Notes under the pieces: model-generated | Told to the model about the DNA's origin: nothing | Seen by the model: only the letters and a program-made list of their open reading frames with translations | Database searches by the model: none | From: CAZBME01 sp964645835 | GTDB lineage: Bacteria > Desulfobacterota > Syntrophia > Syntrophales > UBA8958 | Direction: 5' to 3' | DNA length: 64,000 nucleotides | Assembly: GCA_964645835.1 (NCBI GenBank) | Contig: CAZYDG010000043.1 | Location: 81,650-145,649 of the forward strand | Part shown: positions 43,862-54,005 of the stretch, piece after piece | Position numbering within the stretch: the first letter of the stretch is position 1 | Layout of the letters: every line of letters begins with the position of its first letter | Position numbers and translations under genes: made by a program

Positions 43862-45306
43862 TAATACGTTGCCAGTCCTTCGGGGATCTGCTCGACTTGA
43901 TCCAGATCATCCCAAAGTGACGGTTGTTCGTTCCGTGCCGATTCTCTTCCGCCTTGCCGGTACGTTGTCTCGTCTTCAACCGAATAGCCTAAATATCGCC
44001 TGCCGAAACGGAAGATGTCAGCATGATGAAGTTCTTTTTCACGGCTAACGGACCAGCGTTCAATGACAACTTTTTTCTGCGTGCTGATCTGAATTTTCTT
44101 AAACATATTTTGATAAGAAACGGAGGACCTGATGGCCGTATCGCAGTAATGGGCGACGAGAGAACAGTCTTTGAAATCGACATCAGGCCAGCAGGATGGA
44201 TGGAAAAAGAGGCCCTCTCCTTCTCTCAGGTTCCATGCCCCCTCGTGGATATTCCTGTCCTGCAGGGTTTTAATTTGCCGCCGGATCTTTTCCGGGTGGC
44301 CTTTGAGTTGGAGGCTTCGGATCATCCCCGCTTCCGTCAATGATTCATGGGGCTTCATGATATATCGGGCATGACGCCTTCTCTCCGCCAGTCTCTGGAA
44401 AGTGTTCTTATAGACAAATGAGCAATAGTTGATCGGAAGGTTGATACCCTCTTCCATGTTGTATTTCATGACCTTCAAGGCCGTCAGTTCCGATTCAGGA
44501 ACCGTTGCTTTCGGACCGTGGATATAGGAATAGTTCCTTTTGGCAAGATGGGGGTAATTATGGGGTGTAAGGCGTAACTGATGGAGATTCAGGAACTGAA
44601 CGCCGTGATTTTTCAGGGGGGCAAGCATTTGCTTCAACGATTCGATGCCTTCCGGAATCGCCGGAATTTCGACGGTAACATAGCGGATAAGACCGGCGGC
44701 TGACCTGATTTTTTCCAGGAAATCATGGGAGGCATAGATATTAAATCGTATTTCGTCCAGCCCGGCCTTTTGTAATGCCCGCAATATCTCCGGCGTGACA
44801 AGCTTCCCGTTGGTATACATCCAGAGATGCATCGATGCGCCAAATCTTTTCTTGACGGCCGAGATAAAACTAATCGTGCGCTCAATGCTCATCAGGGGTT
44901 CCCCACCGCTGAGACTTACGCCTTTGAATTGGAAAAGGTCAAGGTAATCGACGTAATCCTGGGGTTCGTTAAATTGAATAGACTGGGTGACTGGGTCGCT
45001 GAGGTCCGACTGGTCGGTCGGGCAAAAGAAACAACGGCCATTGCAAATACCGTTGATAAACAGACATGACCATTCGCCCAGGGTGCAGGAACGGCAGCCC
45101 GGTGACAGGGTGTGACAATGCGGCTTTGTTTGATGGCAGGTGGTGTTGATACCATGGTTGTTCAACCAGGCCATTAAATGATTTCGTTCCTCTGTTGCCC
45201 TGGACGCCTCGGCTTCCGAAATCCAGTGTAACCGGTCATAACGGTCGCCGTACTCCCGTTTGCAGATCTCAATGAATTGTTGTTGCCTCAGGTTCAATCC
45301 TTTCAT
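43858..45306 (-). CDS. Radical SAM protein 3 (SPASM-like, no B12 domain)
   Basis: 482 residues. The radical SAM Cys motif is NGICNGRCFFC (Cys88, Cys92, Cys95), followed by VSLSGGEPLM (GGE motif). Additional cysteines upstream (Cys57, Cys64, CRSC at 71-74, Cys81) and downstream could bind extra clusters. There is no cobalamin domain. The substrate is not recognised. It ends on the edge of the composite repeat, and lies 16 bp downstream of the response-regulator gene, possibly in one operon with it and the hybrid kinase. Confidence 0.78.
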   Translation of the reverse strand: MKGLNLRQQQFIEICKREYGDRYDRLHWISEAEASRATEERNHLMAWLNNHGINTTCHQTKPHCHTLSPGCRSCTLGEWSCLFINGICNGRCFFCPTDQSDLSDPVTQSIQFNEPQDYVDYLDLFQFKGVSLSGGEPLMSIERTISFISAVKKRFGASMHLWMYTNGKLVTPEILRALQKAGLDEIRFNIYASHDFLEKIRSAAGLIRYVTVEIPAIPEGIESLKQMLAPLKNHGVQFLNLHQLRLTPHNYPHLAKRNYSYIHGPKATVPESELTALKVMKYNMEEGINLPINYCSFVYKNTFQRLAERRRHARYIMKPHESLTEAGMIRSLQLKGHPEKIRRQIKTLQDRNIHEGAWNLREGEGLFFHPSCWPDVDFKDCSLVAHYCDTAIRSSVSYQNMFKKIQISTQKKVVIERWSVSREKELHHADIFRFGRRYLGYSVEDETTYRQGGRESARNEQPSLWDDLDQVEQIPEGLATYY

Positions 45307-45322
45307 AATGCAGGCATGGGGT

Positions 45323-45691
45323 TTATTCCTTGAGAAGGGATCGCACGGCCTCCAAAATCTCCGATGTTTTAAAAGGTTTGGAGAACGTCATTTGGGCGCC
45401 AAGGCTTCTGGCTGATTCCAGATAGGGCGTCGGTCCGACCCGGCCCCCGCCGGACATGGCGATGATCATGGTCTGGGGATAACTCTTGCGTATGCCGATG
45501 ATTGTCTCGATGCCTTCTTTGTCAGGCATGATAATATCAGTTATAATGAGGTCAAACGGATTTTCCTGCTGTATTGCTTCCGCAACCCGTCCATTTTCGG
45601 CACCTGCCACGTCATAACCGGCTTTTTGCAACAACTTGACAAGCATTCCACGGAACTGATCATCGTCGTCAACTACCAGGACGCGTTTCAT
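45323..45691 (-). CDS. Single-domain response regulator (CheY-like)
   Basis: 122 residues, a receiver domain only. Acidic pocket VDDD (8-10), phospho-acceptor Asp52 in DLIITDIIMP, Ser in AMSGGG and Lys in FSKPF complete the active site. There is no output domain. It lies 15 bp downstream of the hybrid kinase gene and so is the likely receiver of phosphate from the Hpt domain of that protein. Confidence 0.9.
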   Translation of the reverse strand: MKRVLVVDDDDQFRGMLVKLLQKAGYDVAGAENGRVAEAIQQENPFDLIITDIIMPDKEGIETIIGIRKSYPQTMIIAMSGGGRVGPTPYLESARSLGAQMTFSKPFKTSEILEAVRSLLKE

Positions 45692-45706
45692 ACCTTAACC
45701 CTCCTT

Positions 45707-47896
45707 TTATACCCAACCCGATTTTGTCAGGGAAAGTTTAAGATTCGCCAATGCCTCCTCAATTACAGGAAAAATTTCGGAGGCCCGCTCCAGGTTACCT
45801 GCTGCACACTCTTTTTCCATCATTAAAGCAGCTTCGCGCATAACGCCCGCACCGATGCTTGCCGCTGCCCCTTTAATGGCATGAGCCTGAATTTTTAGAT
45901 GATTTAAATCGCCGGTTTCCAGATGCTCCTTTAATTTCAGTATCTGTTTCGGGATGTCATCCAAAAAGCCCTCAATGATGGCACACGCTATATCACGATC
46001 TCCCATAAGCCGATCCATCAGGTCATTTTCGCTAAAGACAACCGGATTCATCCCTTCCGACGCCATGCTGGAAATAAGAGGATCGTCATCTACAGGTTCT
46101 TTCAGCCAGCGATGAAGTATCTTGGCCAATTCTTTTGGTTGGATCGGTTTTGCCAGGTAATCATTCATCCCCGCCATCATGCACTTCTTTCGATCCCCGG
46201 TCATGGCATTAGCAGTCAATGCAACAATAGGGACATCCGGATTCCACACACCGGAATCCGGCAGGCGTATCTGCCGGGTAGCTTCATAACCGTCCATCTC
46301 GGGCATCTGGCAGTCCATCAGGACCAGATCATAGGGAACTTCCTTCAGCATTTCAATGGCCTGCGCGCCATCGCATACAGCCTCTGCGCGGTAGCCGAGA
46401 TTTCTCAGCATGGTCAAGGCAACTTCCTGATTGGTTGGATTGTCCTCAACCACAAGGATACATACCCGTCCCCTGCGTGATTCCGCAATGGAATGTCTTG
46501 TAATGATACTCTTTGGTTTCTCCGGGATGGATTTCGCTTTTCGTCCCATGGCGACGGCAAGGACATCTCGGAGTTCCGATTGGCGAACAGGTTTGGACAA
46601 ATATCCTGAAAAACCGAGTTGTTTGAGGCGGGCGGCATCGCCGCGCCAACCGAGTGAGGTCAACATAATCAGGATTGTTTCCTGAAGCTCCCCCTCAGCT
46701 TTGATTCTGCGGGCCAGTTCCGCCCCATCCATTACCGGCATGAGCATGTCGATAAGGGCAATCTGATATGGATTACCATTTCGTGCGGCATCAAGAAGCA
46801 AATTCATGGCTGCCTCACCATCCGTAGCTTCACCGAATAGGCAACCCCATGATTCGAGAAGAGTGGCGATGGGCAGCCGATTTTTATCATGATCGTCTAC
46901 CATCAGAACCTTCACGCCATGCAGGTCGGCTTTAATGTCATCTTCAACCCCAGGGGCATCGGATTGTTTCTCAAAGACGGCAGTGAAAAAGAATTTAGAG
47001 CCTTTTCCTTCCTCACTTTCAACTGTTATGTGCCCTCCCATTGCTTCAACCAGACGTTTGGATATGGCCAGTCCTAGACCGGTGCCACCATATTTCCGGG
47101 TCGTAGAATTGTCTGCCTGGACAAATGGTGCGAAAATGGACTCCAGACGGTCTGCCGGAATGCCGATACCTGTATCCGTGACTGTGAAGTTCAAAGTTGC
47201 GTCTCGGCCACTATCGCTTTCCAGCCCAACATGGATGACAATTTCGCCCTCATGGGTAAACTTAACGGCATTAGCAGCCAGATTGATAAGGATTTGACGC
47301 AGGCGGCCGGGATCACCCTTGAGACGAAGCGGCACCTCCGGATCGGTAATGCAGATCAGTTCCAGTTCCTTTTCATAAGCCTTTGTGGAAAGCATCTCCG
47401 CGACGTCTTCGATCAGGCGGTAAAGATCGAAGTCGATCCTTTCCAGATCCATCTTCGATGCCTCTATTTTGGAAAGATCGAGAATATTGTTGATGAGCAC
47501 AAGAAGAGCTTCGCCGCTTGTGCGGATGATTTGCATGTATTTTCTCTGATCAGGCGTGAGCGAGGTTTCCATGAGCAGCTCGGTCATGCCGATAATACCG
47601 TTCAGGGGGGTGCGGATCTCATGGCTCATGCTGGCCAGGAATTCGCTCTTGGCGGCATTGGCGCGCTCAGCCTGCGCTTTCATCCTGTTGGAAATCACAA
47701 TGTCCTGTTCCAGGCTGAGATTGCGTTTATCAATATCCCGGGCTGTCTTCCGCAGTGATTCATCTGCTTGCCTTTGTTCGCGTTCCAGTCTCTCAAGCTC
47801 AGATATGCGGCGGCGCAGCAAAGATAATTCAGCAATCAGTTGTTGTTTTGTTTTATCTTTGTCAGTCAAAATATCGAACCCCGATGCCGGATTCAT
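45707..47896 (-). CDS. Hybrid histidine kinase (HisKA-HATPase-REC-REC-Hpt)
   Basis: 729 residues. After a short coiled coil (about 15-80) come HisKA with SHEIRTPLNG (His92), HATPase_c (NLAANAVKF, TDTGIGIP, GTGLGL), a first receiver (about 325-445, DMLMPVMDG), a second receiver (about 480-600, DCQMPEMDG) and a C-terminal Hpt domain (AHAIKGAAAS). No membrane helix, PAS or other sensor domain is present, so the signal must come through a partner or the coiled coil. The adjacent single-domain response regulator is the likely final acceptor. It is divergent from the first PAS-LuxR gene. Confidence 0.92.
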   Translation of the reverse strand: MNPASGFDILTDKDKTKQQLIAELSLLRRRISELERLEREQRQADESLRKTARDIDKRNLSLEQDIVISNRMKAQAERANAAKSEFLASMSHEIRTPLNGIIGMTELLMETSLTPDQRKYMQIIRTSGEALLVLINNILDLSKIEASKMDLERIDFDLYRLIEDVAEMLSTKAYEKELELICITDPEVPLRLKGDPGRLRQILINLAANAVKFTHEGEIVIHVGLESDSGRDATLNFTVTDTGIGIPADRLESIFAPFVQADNSTTRKYGGTGLGLAISKRLVEAMGGHITVESEEGKGSKFFFTAVFEKQSDAPGVEDDIKADLHGVKVLMVDDHDKNRLPIATLLESWGCLFGEATDGEAAMNLLLDAARNGNPYQIALIDMLMPVMDGAELARRIKAEGELQETILIMLTSLGWRGDAARLKQLGFSGYLSKPVRQSELRDVLAVAMGRKAKSIPEKPKSIITRHSIAESRRGRVCILVVEDNPTNQEVALTMLRNLGYRAEAVCDGAQAIEMLKEVPYDLVLMDCQMPEMDGYEATRQIRLPDSGVWNPDVPIVALTANAMTGDRKKCMMAGMNDYLAKPIQPKELAKILHRWLKEPVDDDPLISSMASEGMNPVVFSENDLMDRLMGDRDIACAIIEGFLDDIPKQILKLKEHLETGDLNHLKIQAHAIKGAAASIGAGVMREAALMMEKECAAGNLERASEIFPVIEEALANLKLSLTKSGWV

Positions 47897-48119
47897 AACC
47901 CTGATTTATCGTATTTTCATTCCAAGTAGGATTCCCGTTCGTTTAGGATTGAATGGCCGGCTGCGCATAGGATATAGAAAAAAATGATTATTCAAGAGAA
48001 AAGTAGGGCAGAAAAACCGCATAAGGTTAGTGATATAAACTTAACAACAGGATTACAAATTGGAGCGGAAACATGCTATAAGCCAATGATAAATTCCGAA
48101 GGGATCATAGACGCGAAAC

Positions 48120-50153
48120 ATGGCGGAGATTGAAGCGCTTATGAAGAAGATTGACGATCTGAATAATGAGTTGGATCAGCTTGTGACGGAGGGTGAACGC
48201 CTCAGGGAAAGTGAAGAAATCTACAGGACCATCTGGCAAAAATCTTTTGCTGCCATATATGTCAGTCAAAATGGAAGACTCTGCAAAGTAAATGCTAACG
48301 TTACCGAATACACGGGCTATCCGGAAGCGGAACTCATCGGGATGAAAATCGACGCCATGATCCACCCGGACGATCGGGACAGCAGTGTTGAAAACGCGAA
48401 AGCCATGCTGCGGGGCGAGACGGCAACGCCCTACGTCTACAGGATCATCACAAAGCTGGGAGATATTCGCTGGATCATGGAAACGGTGTCATGTATCACC
48501 CATCTGGGAAAGCCCGCCATTCTGGGCAACGCCATGGATATTACAGAACACCGGCTCGCCGTAAAACGGATGTGGGAATCGGAGAATCTCTACCGGACCA
48601 TTTTTGAAACCACGGGCACAGCCACGATCATCGTAGAAGAAGACACGATTGTATCCCTTGTCAATTCCGAATTTGTTGCCCTTTCCGGATACAATAAAGA
48701 AGAATGGGAAGGGAAAAAGAGCTGGACGGAATTTGTCGTCCCCCGCGATGTCGATCGCATGAAGGCCTATCATTACCTGAGACGCATCGCCCGGCGGGCG
48801 GCTCCCCGGAATTACGAATGCGATTTTATTGACAGCCGGGGGCGGATCAGAAATGTTGTTTTAACGGTGGATATGATCCCGGGAACCAGGAAAAGCATAG
48901 CCTCTTTCGCCGATATCACCGACTACAAGCTGGCTCTGGAAAAGATCAAAGAATCGGGCAATATGTATCGGACGATATTTGAAACTACGGGGACGGCAAC
49001 GATCATCATCGAGGAAGATACGACGGTTTCTCTCGTCAATTCTGAATTTGTCGCCCTTTCGGGATACAATAAAGAAGATTGGGAAGGAAAAAAAAGCTGG
49101 ACGGAGATTATTGTCCCCGAGGATGTAGACAGGATGCTTTCCTTTCATTATCTGCGGCGTAATGACCGGCAGAAACCTCCAAGGAATTATGAATTCAGAC
49201 TCATCGACAGCGAAGGCCGTATCAGAAACGTCATCCTGACCGTGGATATTATCCCCGGCACAAAAAAGAGCGTGGCTTCATTTGCTGATATAACGGAGCA
49301 TAAGCTTGCCGCGTTAAGGCTTCAGGAATCGGAAAACCTGTATCGAACCATTTTTGAAAATACGGGGACAGCCACGATCATTGCCGAGGAAGATGCGACC
49401 ATCTCACTTGCCAATACAGAGTTTGAAACCCTTTCCGGCGCCCCTAAACAATTCTGGGAAGGCAGGCGTAAATGGACGGATTTAATAAGTTCACGAGAGC
49501 TTCCCAGAATGAGCAGTCATCATCGGTTACGGGGAAACAATCCCAACTCATGCCCGCGAAATTATCAGTGTGAACTGACAGACAAGAAAGGAAATAGAAA
49601 AACGGTTTTGATATCGTCGTCCATGATTGCGGGATCCAACAAAAGCGTCATTTCCTTTACCGATATTACGGAACAGAAACGGTCTGAGGCCGCTTTGCGG
49701 AAACGTGAGCAGGAAGTTCAGAAGAAGTCCCGGAATCTGGAAGAAGTAAATACCGCTTTGAAGGTTTTGCTGAAGCAGCGGGAAGCTGACAAACAGGAAC
49801 TGGAAGAAAAGGTCCTGTCCAATGTAAAGAACCTCGTCCTGCCATATCTCAACAAATTGAAGGCAAACCGGCTGCAGTCGCCTGATTTCGAGTTGGTAAA
49901 CATAGTGGAGAAAAACCTGAGCGGCATTATATCACCTTTTAGACGCCGGCTGTCATCGAAGTATTTGAATCTGACCCCCAAGGAAATCCAGGTGTCCTAT
50001 CTTATTAAAGAAGGTAAAACAACGAAAGAAATTGCAGAGATGATGACTATTTCCGAGGCGACGGTATCCCTGCATAGAGATCATATCAGGAAGAAACTGG
50101 GCATAAACAATAAGAAAATCAACCTGATATCCTATCTCGATTCCCTGTCGTAA
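48120..50153 (+). CDS. Four-PAS LuxR-type transcriptional regulator (paralogue 1)
   Basis: 677 residues. The N-terminal coiled coil (1-30) is followed by four PAS domains of about 125 residues each. PAS2-PAS4 share the start ENLYRTIFETTGTATII (or ENTGT) and the centre GxxxExWEGKxSWTE, and the second and third are near copies. A coiled coil (about 520-575) and a LuxR-type helix-turn-helix (LTPKEIQVSYLIKEGKTTKEIA...EATVSLHRDHIRKKLG, about 612-677) follow. It is soluble, with no membrane helix, and lies directly upstream of acyl-CoA dehydrogenase and ligase genes, whose expression it probably controls. The ligand is unknown. Confidence 0.88.
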   Translation: MAEIEALMKKIDDLNNELDQLVTEGERLRESEEIYRTIWQKSFAAIYVSQNGRLCKVNANVTEYTGYPEAELIGMKIDAMIHPDDRDSSVENAKAMLRGETATPYVYRIITKLGDIRWIMETVSCITHLGKPAILGNAMDITEHRLAVKRMWESENLYRTIFETTGTATIIVEEDTIVSLVNSEFVALSGYNKEEWEGKKSWTEFVVPRDVDRMKAYHYLRRIARRAAPRNYECDFIDSRGRIRNVVLTVDMIPGTRKSIASFADITDYKLALEKIKESGNMYRTIFETTGTATIIIEEDTTVSLVNSEFVALSGYNKEDWEGKKSWTEIIVPEDVDRMLSFHYLRRNDRQKPPRNYEFRLIDSEGRIRNVILTVDIIPGTKKSVASFADITEHKLAALRLQESENLYRTIFENTGTATIIAEEDATISLANTEFETLSGAPKQFWEGRRKWTDLISSRELPRMSSHHRLRGNNPNSCPRNYQCELTDKKGNRKTVLISSSMIAGSNKSVISFTDITEQKRSEAALRKREQEVQKKSRNLEEVNTALKVLLKQREADKQELEEKVLSNVKNLVLPYLNKLKANRLQSPDFELVNIVEKNLSGIISPFRRRLSSKYLNLTPKEIQVSYLIKEGKTTKEIAEMMTISEATVSLHRDHIRKKLGINNKKINLISYLDSLS

Positions 50154-50223
50154 TATAAGTAATTTATACATATTAGCATCTATTTTTTTTTCATATTGCC
50201 CATTTCATAGATATTCCTTACAA
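50151..50223 (+). promoter_or_regulatory. AT-rich leader shared by the two PAS-LuxR loci, copy 1
   Basis: From the regulator stop through TATTAGCATC, TTTTTTTTTCATATTGCCC and TAGATATTCCTTACAA. The same order of elements (TATTAG, T-run with CTTATATTG, CCA, GATATCCTTTACAA-like) follows the second regulator at 56236-56305. It probably holds the promoter and regulator binding site of the downstream beta-oxidation genes, but no exact -35/-10 pair is certain. Confidence 0.5.
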
Positions 50224-50271
50224 TATAAGGACTTATACAAATATAAACTGGAACAAGGAGGAAATACAAAG

Positions 50272-52089
50272 ATGGCAAGTAAGTGGGTTGATGAACGGGA
50301 TCTCCGCTTTATCCTGCATGAAGTCTTTAATATCGGAGAAGAGCTGTTGGGAAAAGCTCCGTTCGAGGAGCACGACACGGATATGGTGAATATGGTTATC
50401 GATGCAGCCGTCAAGTTTGCCGAAAACGAGATCGCTCCGACATATCCTGATGAAGTCCACAGGAAACCGGTGGAAGCGGTTTTCAAGGAAGGTAAGGTCT
50501 ATGCGCCGGAAGCCTACCATAAATTGTGGAAACTCTATGCCGAAGGCAGTTGGCTAAGTACTGCCGACAGTCCCGAAGTGGGCGGCCAGGGATTACCCGA
50601 GGTCGTTGCCGCTGCCTGTATGAATATGTTCCTTGCCTGCAACCAGGCGTTTATCATGTACCCATCCCTGACTCATGGTGCAGCTAAGCTCGTAGAGAAG
50701 TTCTGCTCCGAAGAACTGAAGGCGATTTACTTGAATAAGATGTTTGACGGTACCTGGAGCGGAACCATGTGCTTGACGGAACCGGGCGCAGGTTCCGATG
50801 TCGGAGCATTGAAAACCACAGCACAAAGAAATCCTGACGGCACCTTCTCCATTACCGGGACGAAGTGTTTCATATCTGCCGGCGATCATGACCTGGCTGA
50901 AAACATTATTCATCCAGTCCTTGCCCGAATTGAAAGAGATCCACCCGGCACAAAGGGCATATCCATCTTCCTAGTCCCCAAAATCCGGGTAAATGCCGAC
51001 GGGACCCTCGGTGTGTCCAACGATGTCACTACGGGTAACATCGAAAGCAAGATGGGCATCCACGGCAACTCAACCTGCACCCTTAACTTCGGTGAAAACG
51101 GCAATTGTATCGGCTATCTCATGGGACAGGAACGGGACGGCATGAAGGTCATGTTCCACATGATGAACGAGGAGCGGCAGGGAGTGGGTATGATGGGTGT
51201 TTCTCTAGCTACAGCGGGCTATCGTCATGCTTTGGCCTATGCAAAAGAACGCCTCCAGGGCTCGAATATCATGTTGAAGGACCCCACCGTCCTGGTACCC
51301 ATTATCCAGCATCCCGACGTAAGAAGGATGCTCCTCAAACAGAAATCAATTTCCGATGGCATCCGTTTCCTCTGCCTGTACTGCTATTATGCCATGGATA
51401 AGAAGAAGGCTGCCAAGACAGAAGAAGAGACAGACAAATGGCAGGGCATGATCGAGGTCCTTACGCCGATCGTGAAATCATACTGCACTGAGATGGGTAT
51501 GGTTGTCAACGATCTGGCCGTTCAAACCTATGGAGGTTATGGTTATTGCCGTGAATATCCCGTGGAGCAGATGATGCGCGATCAAAAGATCAACATGATC
51601 TACGAAGGCACTAATGGCATCCAGGCCCTCGATCTGCTCGGCCGCAAACTGGGCATGAAAAAAGGGATGTATTTCATGACCCTTATCAATGAGGCGAAGG
51701 CCGGTCTTGCTCAGGCCAAAAACATGGGTATCCTGAAGGAAGAGACGGCCATTGTCGATGGCGCTCTCGACGCCATTGTAAAAGCGGTCATGGATTTCGC
51801 CGGTCTGATGAAGACCAATCCCTTTGTGCCCTTGATCGCTGCAAGCGATTTTCTTAATTGTTTCGGCGATGCCCTTCTGGGCTGGTATCACATCTGGATG
51901 GCGACCATTGCCGCCGGCAAGCTGCCGCACGTCACGACGGACCAGGAGAAAGCTTTCTACACGGGCAAAATTGAAAGCGCCATGTTCTTTATCAATCGTA
52001 CCACGGCCCTTGTCCCGGCCAAGCTTGACGTATTGAAAAAAGACGACATCAGCGCAATGAGAATAAGTGAAGATGCCTTTGCAGTATAA
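50272..52089 (+). CDS. Acyl-CoA dehydrogenase, 600-residue class
   Basis: 605 residues, longer than the 380-residue classical enzymes because of a C-terminal extension (about 470-605), as in the FadE5-like and DUF-extended groups. FAD/substrate signatures are CLTEPGAGSDVGALKTTA and the helical AVQTYGGYGYCREYPVEQMMRDQKINMIYEGTN, where the Glu in IYEGTN is the expected catalytic base. It oxidises acyl-CoA to 2-enoyl-CoA. AAGGAGG precedes the ATG. It is followed by a strong terminator and the acyl-CoA ligase gene; the partner regulator lies upstream. Confidence 0.92.
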   Translation: MASKWVDERDLRFILHEVFNIGEELLGKAPFEEHDTDMVNMVIDAAVKFAENEIAPTYPDEVHRKPVEAVFKEGKVYAPEAYHKLWKLYAEGSWLSTADSPEVGGQGLPEVVAAACMNMFLACNQAFIMYPSLTHGAAKLVEKFCSEELKAIYLNKMFDGTWSGTMCLTEPGAGSDVGALKTTAQRNPDGTFSITGTKCFISAGDHDLAENIIHPVLARIERDPPGTKGISIFLVPKIRVNADGTLGVSNDVTTGNIESKMGIHGNSTCTLNFGENGNCIGYLMGQERDGMKVMFHMMNEERQGVGMMGVSLATAGYRHALAYAKERLQGSNIMLKDPTVLVPIIQHPDVRRMLLKQKSISDGIRFLCLYCYYAMDKKKAAKTEEETDKWQGMIEVLTPIVKSYCTEMGMVVNDLAVQTYGGYGYCREYPVEQMMRDQKINMIYEGTNGIQALDLLGRKLGMKKGMYFMTLINEAKAGLAQAKNMGILKEETAIVDGALDAIVKAVMDFAGLMKTNPFVPLIAASDFLNCFGDALLGWYHIWMATIAAGKLPHVTTDQEKAFYTGKIESAMFFINRTTALVPAKLDVLKKDDISAMRISEDAFAV

Positions 52090-52107
52090 GGCTGAATTTG
52101 TTTTCTA

Positions 52108-52160
52108 CCCGCCACCCTTAGTTTTTTCAGCTCCTCCTTTTAGTGAGGGTGGCGGGTTTT
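52108..52160 (+). terminator. Intrinsic terminator after the acyl-CoA dehydrogenase
   Basis: CCCGCCACCC (52108-52117) pairs perfectly with GGGTGGCGGG (52147-52156), followed by TTTT. It lies 19 bp after the stop and before the ligase gene, so the ligase may have its own promoter or be expressed by read-through. Confidence 0.85.
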
Positions 52161-52237
52161 GGATGTTCCGAAATTGAAGGGGAGAAGAAAGGGGAAACGT
52201 ATAGGAACCATTAACATTACATAATTGGGGAGGGACT

Positions 52238-53884
52238 ATGTCAGAGAAAAAAACTTACGCACCGGGGGAAAGTTTCAAGTATCAGTTACTCATCAAACAC
52301 ATTTTGGAAATGCCGCGTTTCTATGCACCGAACCAGGAAATTGTCTACCGCGATAAGGTTCGGTTGACTTACACCACCCTGTTTGAGCGGATCAACCGTT
52401 TATCCTCCGGCCTGGAAAAATTAGGGGTCGGCAAGGGCGACACGATCTGCGTCTTCGATTACGACAGCCATCGGTATCTGGAATGCTTCTTTTCCATCCC
52501 CATGATGGGGGCGGTCCTGCACACCCAGAACTGGCGTCTTTCACCGGAACAGATCCTTTATACAATGAATCATGCCGAGGACAAGGTCGTTTTGATTCAC
52601 ACCGATTTTCTGCCCCTCCTCGAAGCCGTCTGGGACAAACTCACGACGGTGAAAAAGGTCATTCTCATTACCGATGATGGTCAGAGGCCTGCCTCGAAGA
52701 TCACCTTTGATGCGGAATACGAGGAAATGCTGGCCGGGGCGTCGTCATCCTATGATTTCCCGGATTTTGATGAAAATACCCGTGCCACAACCTTCTATAC
52801 TACGGGAACGACGGGTCTGCCCAAAGGCGTCTTTTTCTCTCATCGGCAGTTGGTTCTCCATACCCAGTCCATGATGATTTTCGGCGGGGCCTATGAATCC
52901 ATCGCCCGTTTCCGTTCAACGGATGTTTACATGCCCATCACGCCCATGTTCCACGTCCATGCCTGGGGAGTCCCCTATGCGGCGACCATGATGGGCGTCA
53001 AGCAGGTCTATCCCGGCCGTTATGAACCGGAGATGCTCTTGAAGCTCATCCTGACGGAAAGAGTGACCTATTCCCACTGTGTTCCCACCATCATTCAGAT
53101 GCTCGTGGGCAGTCCCGTTGCGAAGAAAGTGGATCTTTCTCACTGGAAAGTGATCATCGGAGGTGCTCGTCTTATGAAGGGCCTGGCCCAGGCCGCCCTG
53201 GAACTGGGAATACAGATCTATGCCGGATATGGCATGTCTGAAACCTGTCCGCTGCTTTCCTTGGCTATCCTCAAACCACCGATGCTGGGTAAATCCAATG
53301 AAGAGATGGTAGATACCCTGATCATGACCGGTTTGCCGGCGCCATTTGTTTATATCCGTCTCTTTGATCCTATGGGAAAGGAAGTTCCCCATGACGGCGT
53401 ATCGACGGGAGAGGTCTGTGTGCGTGCACCTTGGCTGACGGAAAGCTATTACAACGACGCAGAAAGGGCCAAAGATCTGTGGGTGGATGGGTGGCTCCAC
53501 ACGGGAGACATCGGCTATATCAACAAGGAAGGCTATCTGCAGGTGACGGACCGCATCAAGGATGTCATCAAGACGGGCGGTGAATGGATTTCCTCTCTTG
53601 ATCTGGAGAATATCCTGAGCCAGCACGAGGCTGTTCTCGAGGGAGCGGCCATCGGGATTCCCGATGCAAAATGGGGAGAAAGGCCCTTCATGGTGGCTGT
53701 GCTCAAACCGGACTTCAAATCCAAAACGACAGGAGAAGACCTTCGTCAGTTTCTCCTCAAAAATGCGGAGGCCGGCAAGATTCCTAAATACGGCGTACCG
53801 GACCGGGTCGAAATCGTTGATGCGATCCCCAAAACAAGTGTTGGAAAGATTAACAAGATTGAATTGAGAAAGGCTTATAATTGA
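52238..53884 (+). CDS. Long/medium-chain fatty-acid--CoA ligase (AMP-forming)
   Basis: 548 residues. The phosphate loop is YTTGTTGLPKG, the adenine motif GYGMSETCP, the hinge DRIKDVIKTGGEWIS, and the catalytic Lys in KTSVGKINKIELRKA. It activates fatty acids to acyl-CoA in two steps using ATP. It lies with the acyl-CoA dehydrogenase under the PAS-LuxR gene, so it likely starts degradation of an exogenous fatty acid. GGGGAGG precedes the ATG, and a tandem-hairpin terminator follows. Confidence 0.92.
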   Translation: MSEKKTYAPGESFKYQLLIKHILEMPRFYAPNQEIVYRDKVRLTYTTLFERINRLSSGLEKLGVGKGDTICVFDYDSHRYLECFFSIPMMGAVLHTQNWRLSPEQILYTMNHAEDKVVLIHTDFLPLLEAVWDKLTTVKKVILITDDGQRPASKITFDAEYEEMLAGASSSYDFPDFDENTRATTFYTTGTTGLPKGVFFSHRQLVLHTQSMMIFGGAYESIARFRSTDVYMPITPMFHVHAWGVPYAATMMGVKQVYPGRYEPEMLLKLILTERVTYSHCVPTIIQMLVGSPVAKKVDLSHWKVIIGGARLMKGLAQAALELGIQIYAGYGMSETCPLLSLAILKPPMLGKSNEEMVDTLIMTGLPAPFVYIRLFDPMGKEVPHDGVSTGEVCVRAPWLTESYYNDAERAKDLWVDGWLHTGDIGYINKEGYLQVTDRIKDVIKTGGEWISSLDLENILSQHEAVLEGAAIGIPDAKWGERPFMVAVLKPDFKSKTTGEDLRQFLLKNAEAGKIPKYGVPDRVEIVDAIPKTSVGKINKIELRKAYN

Positions 53885-53916
53885 TATTCCGGATCCCAGT
53901 GTGATTTATTAATTGG

Positions 53917-54005
53917 TTCATTCAAGGCCACAGCGTTCCCCCGCCCCCCATAAACCTTGAATGAACGACAAGGGGGCAGCCGATAACCGGTTGCCCCCTT
54001 TTTTT
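53917..54005 (+). terminator. Tandem hairpins ending in an intrinsic terminator
   Basis: The first hairpin pairs TTCATTCAAGG (53917-53927) with CCTTGAATGAA (53955-53965), an exact 11-bp stem. The second pairs AAGGGGGCA (53970-53978) with TGCCCCCTT (53992-54000), followed by seven T. The second is a canonical terminator for the ligase gene. Confidence 0.85.
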
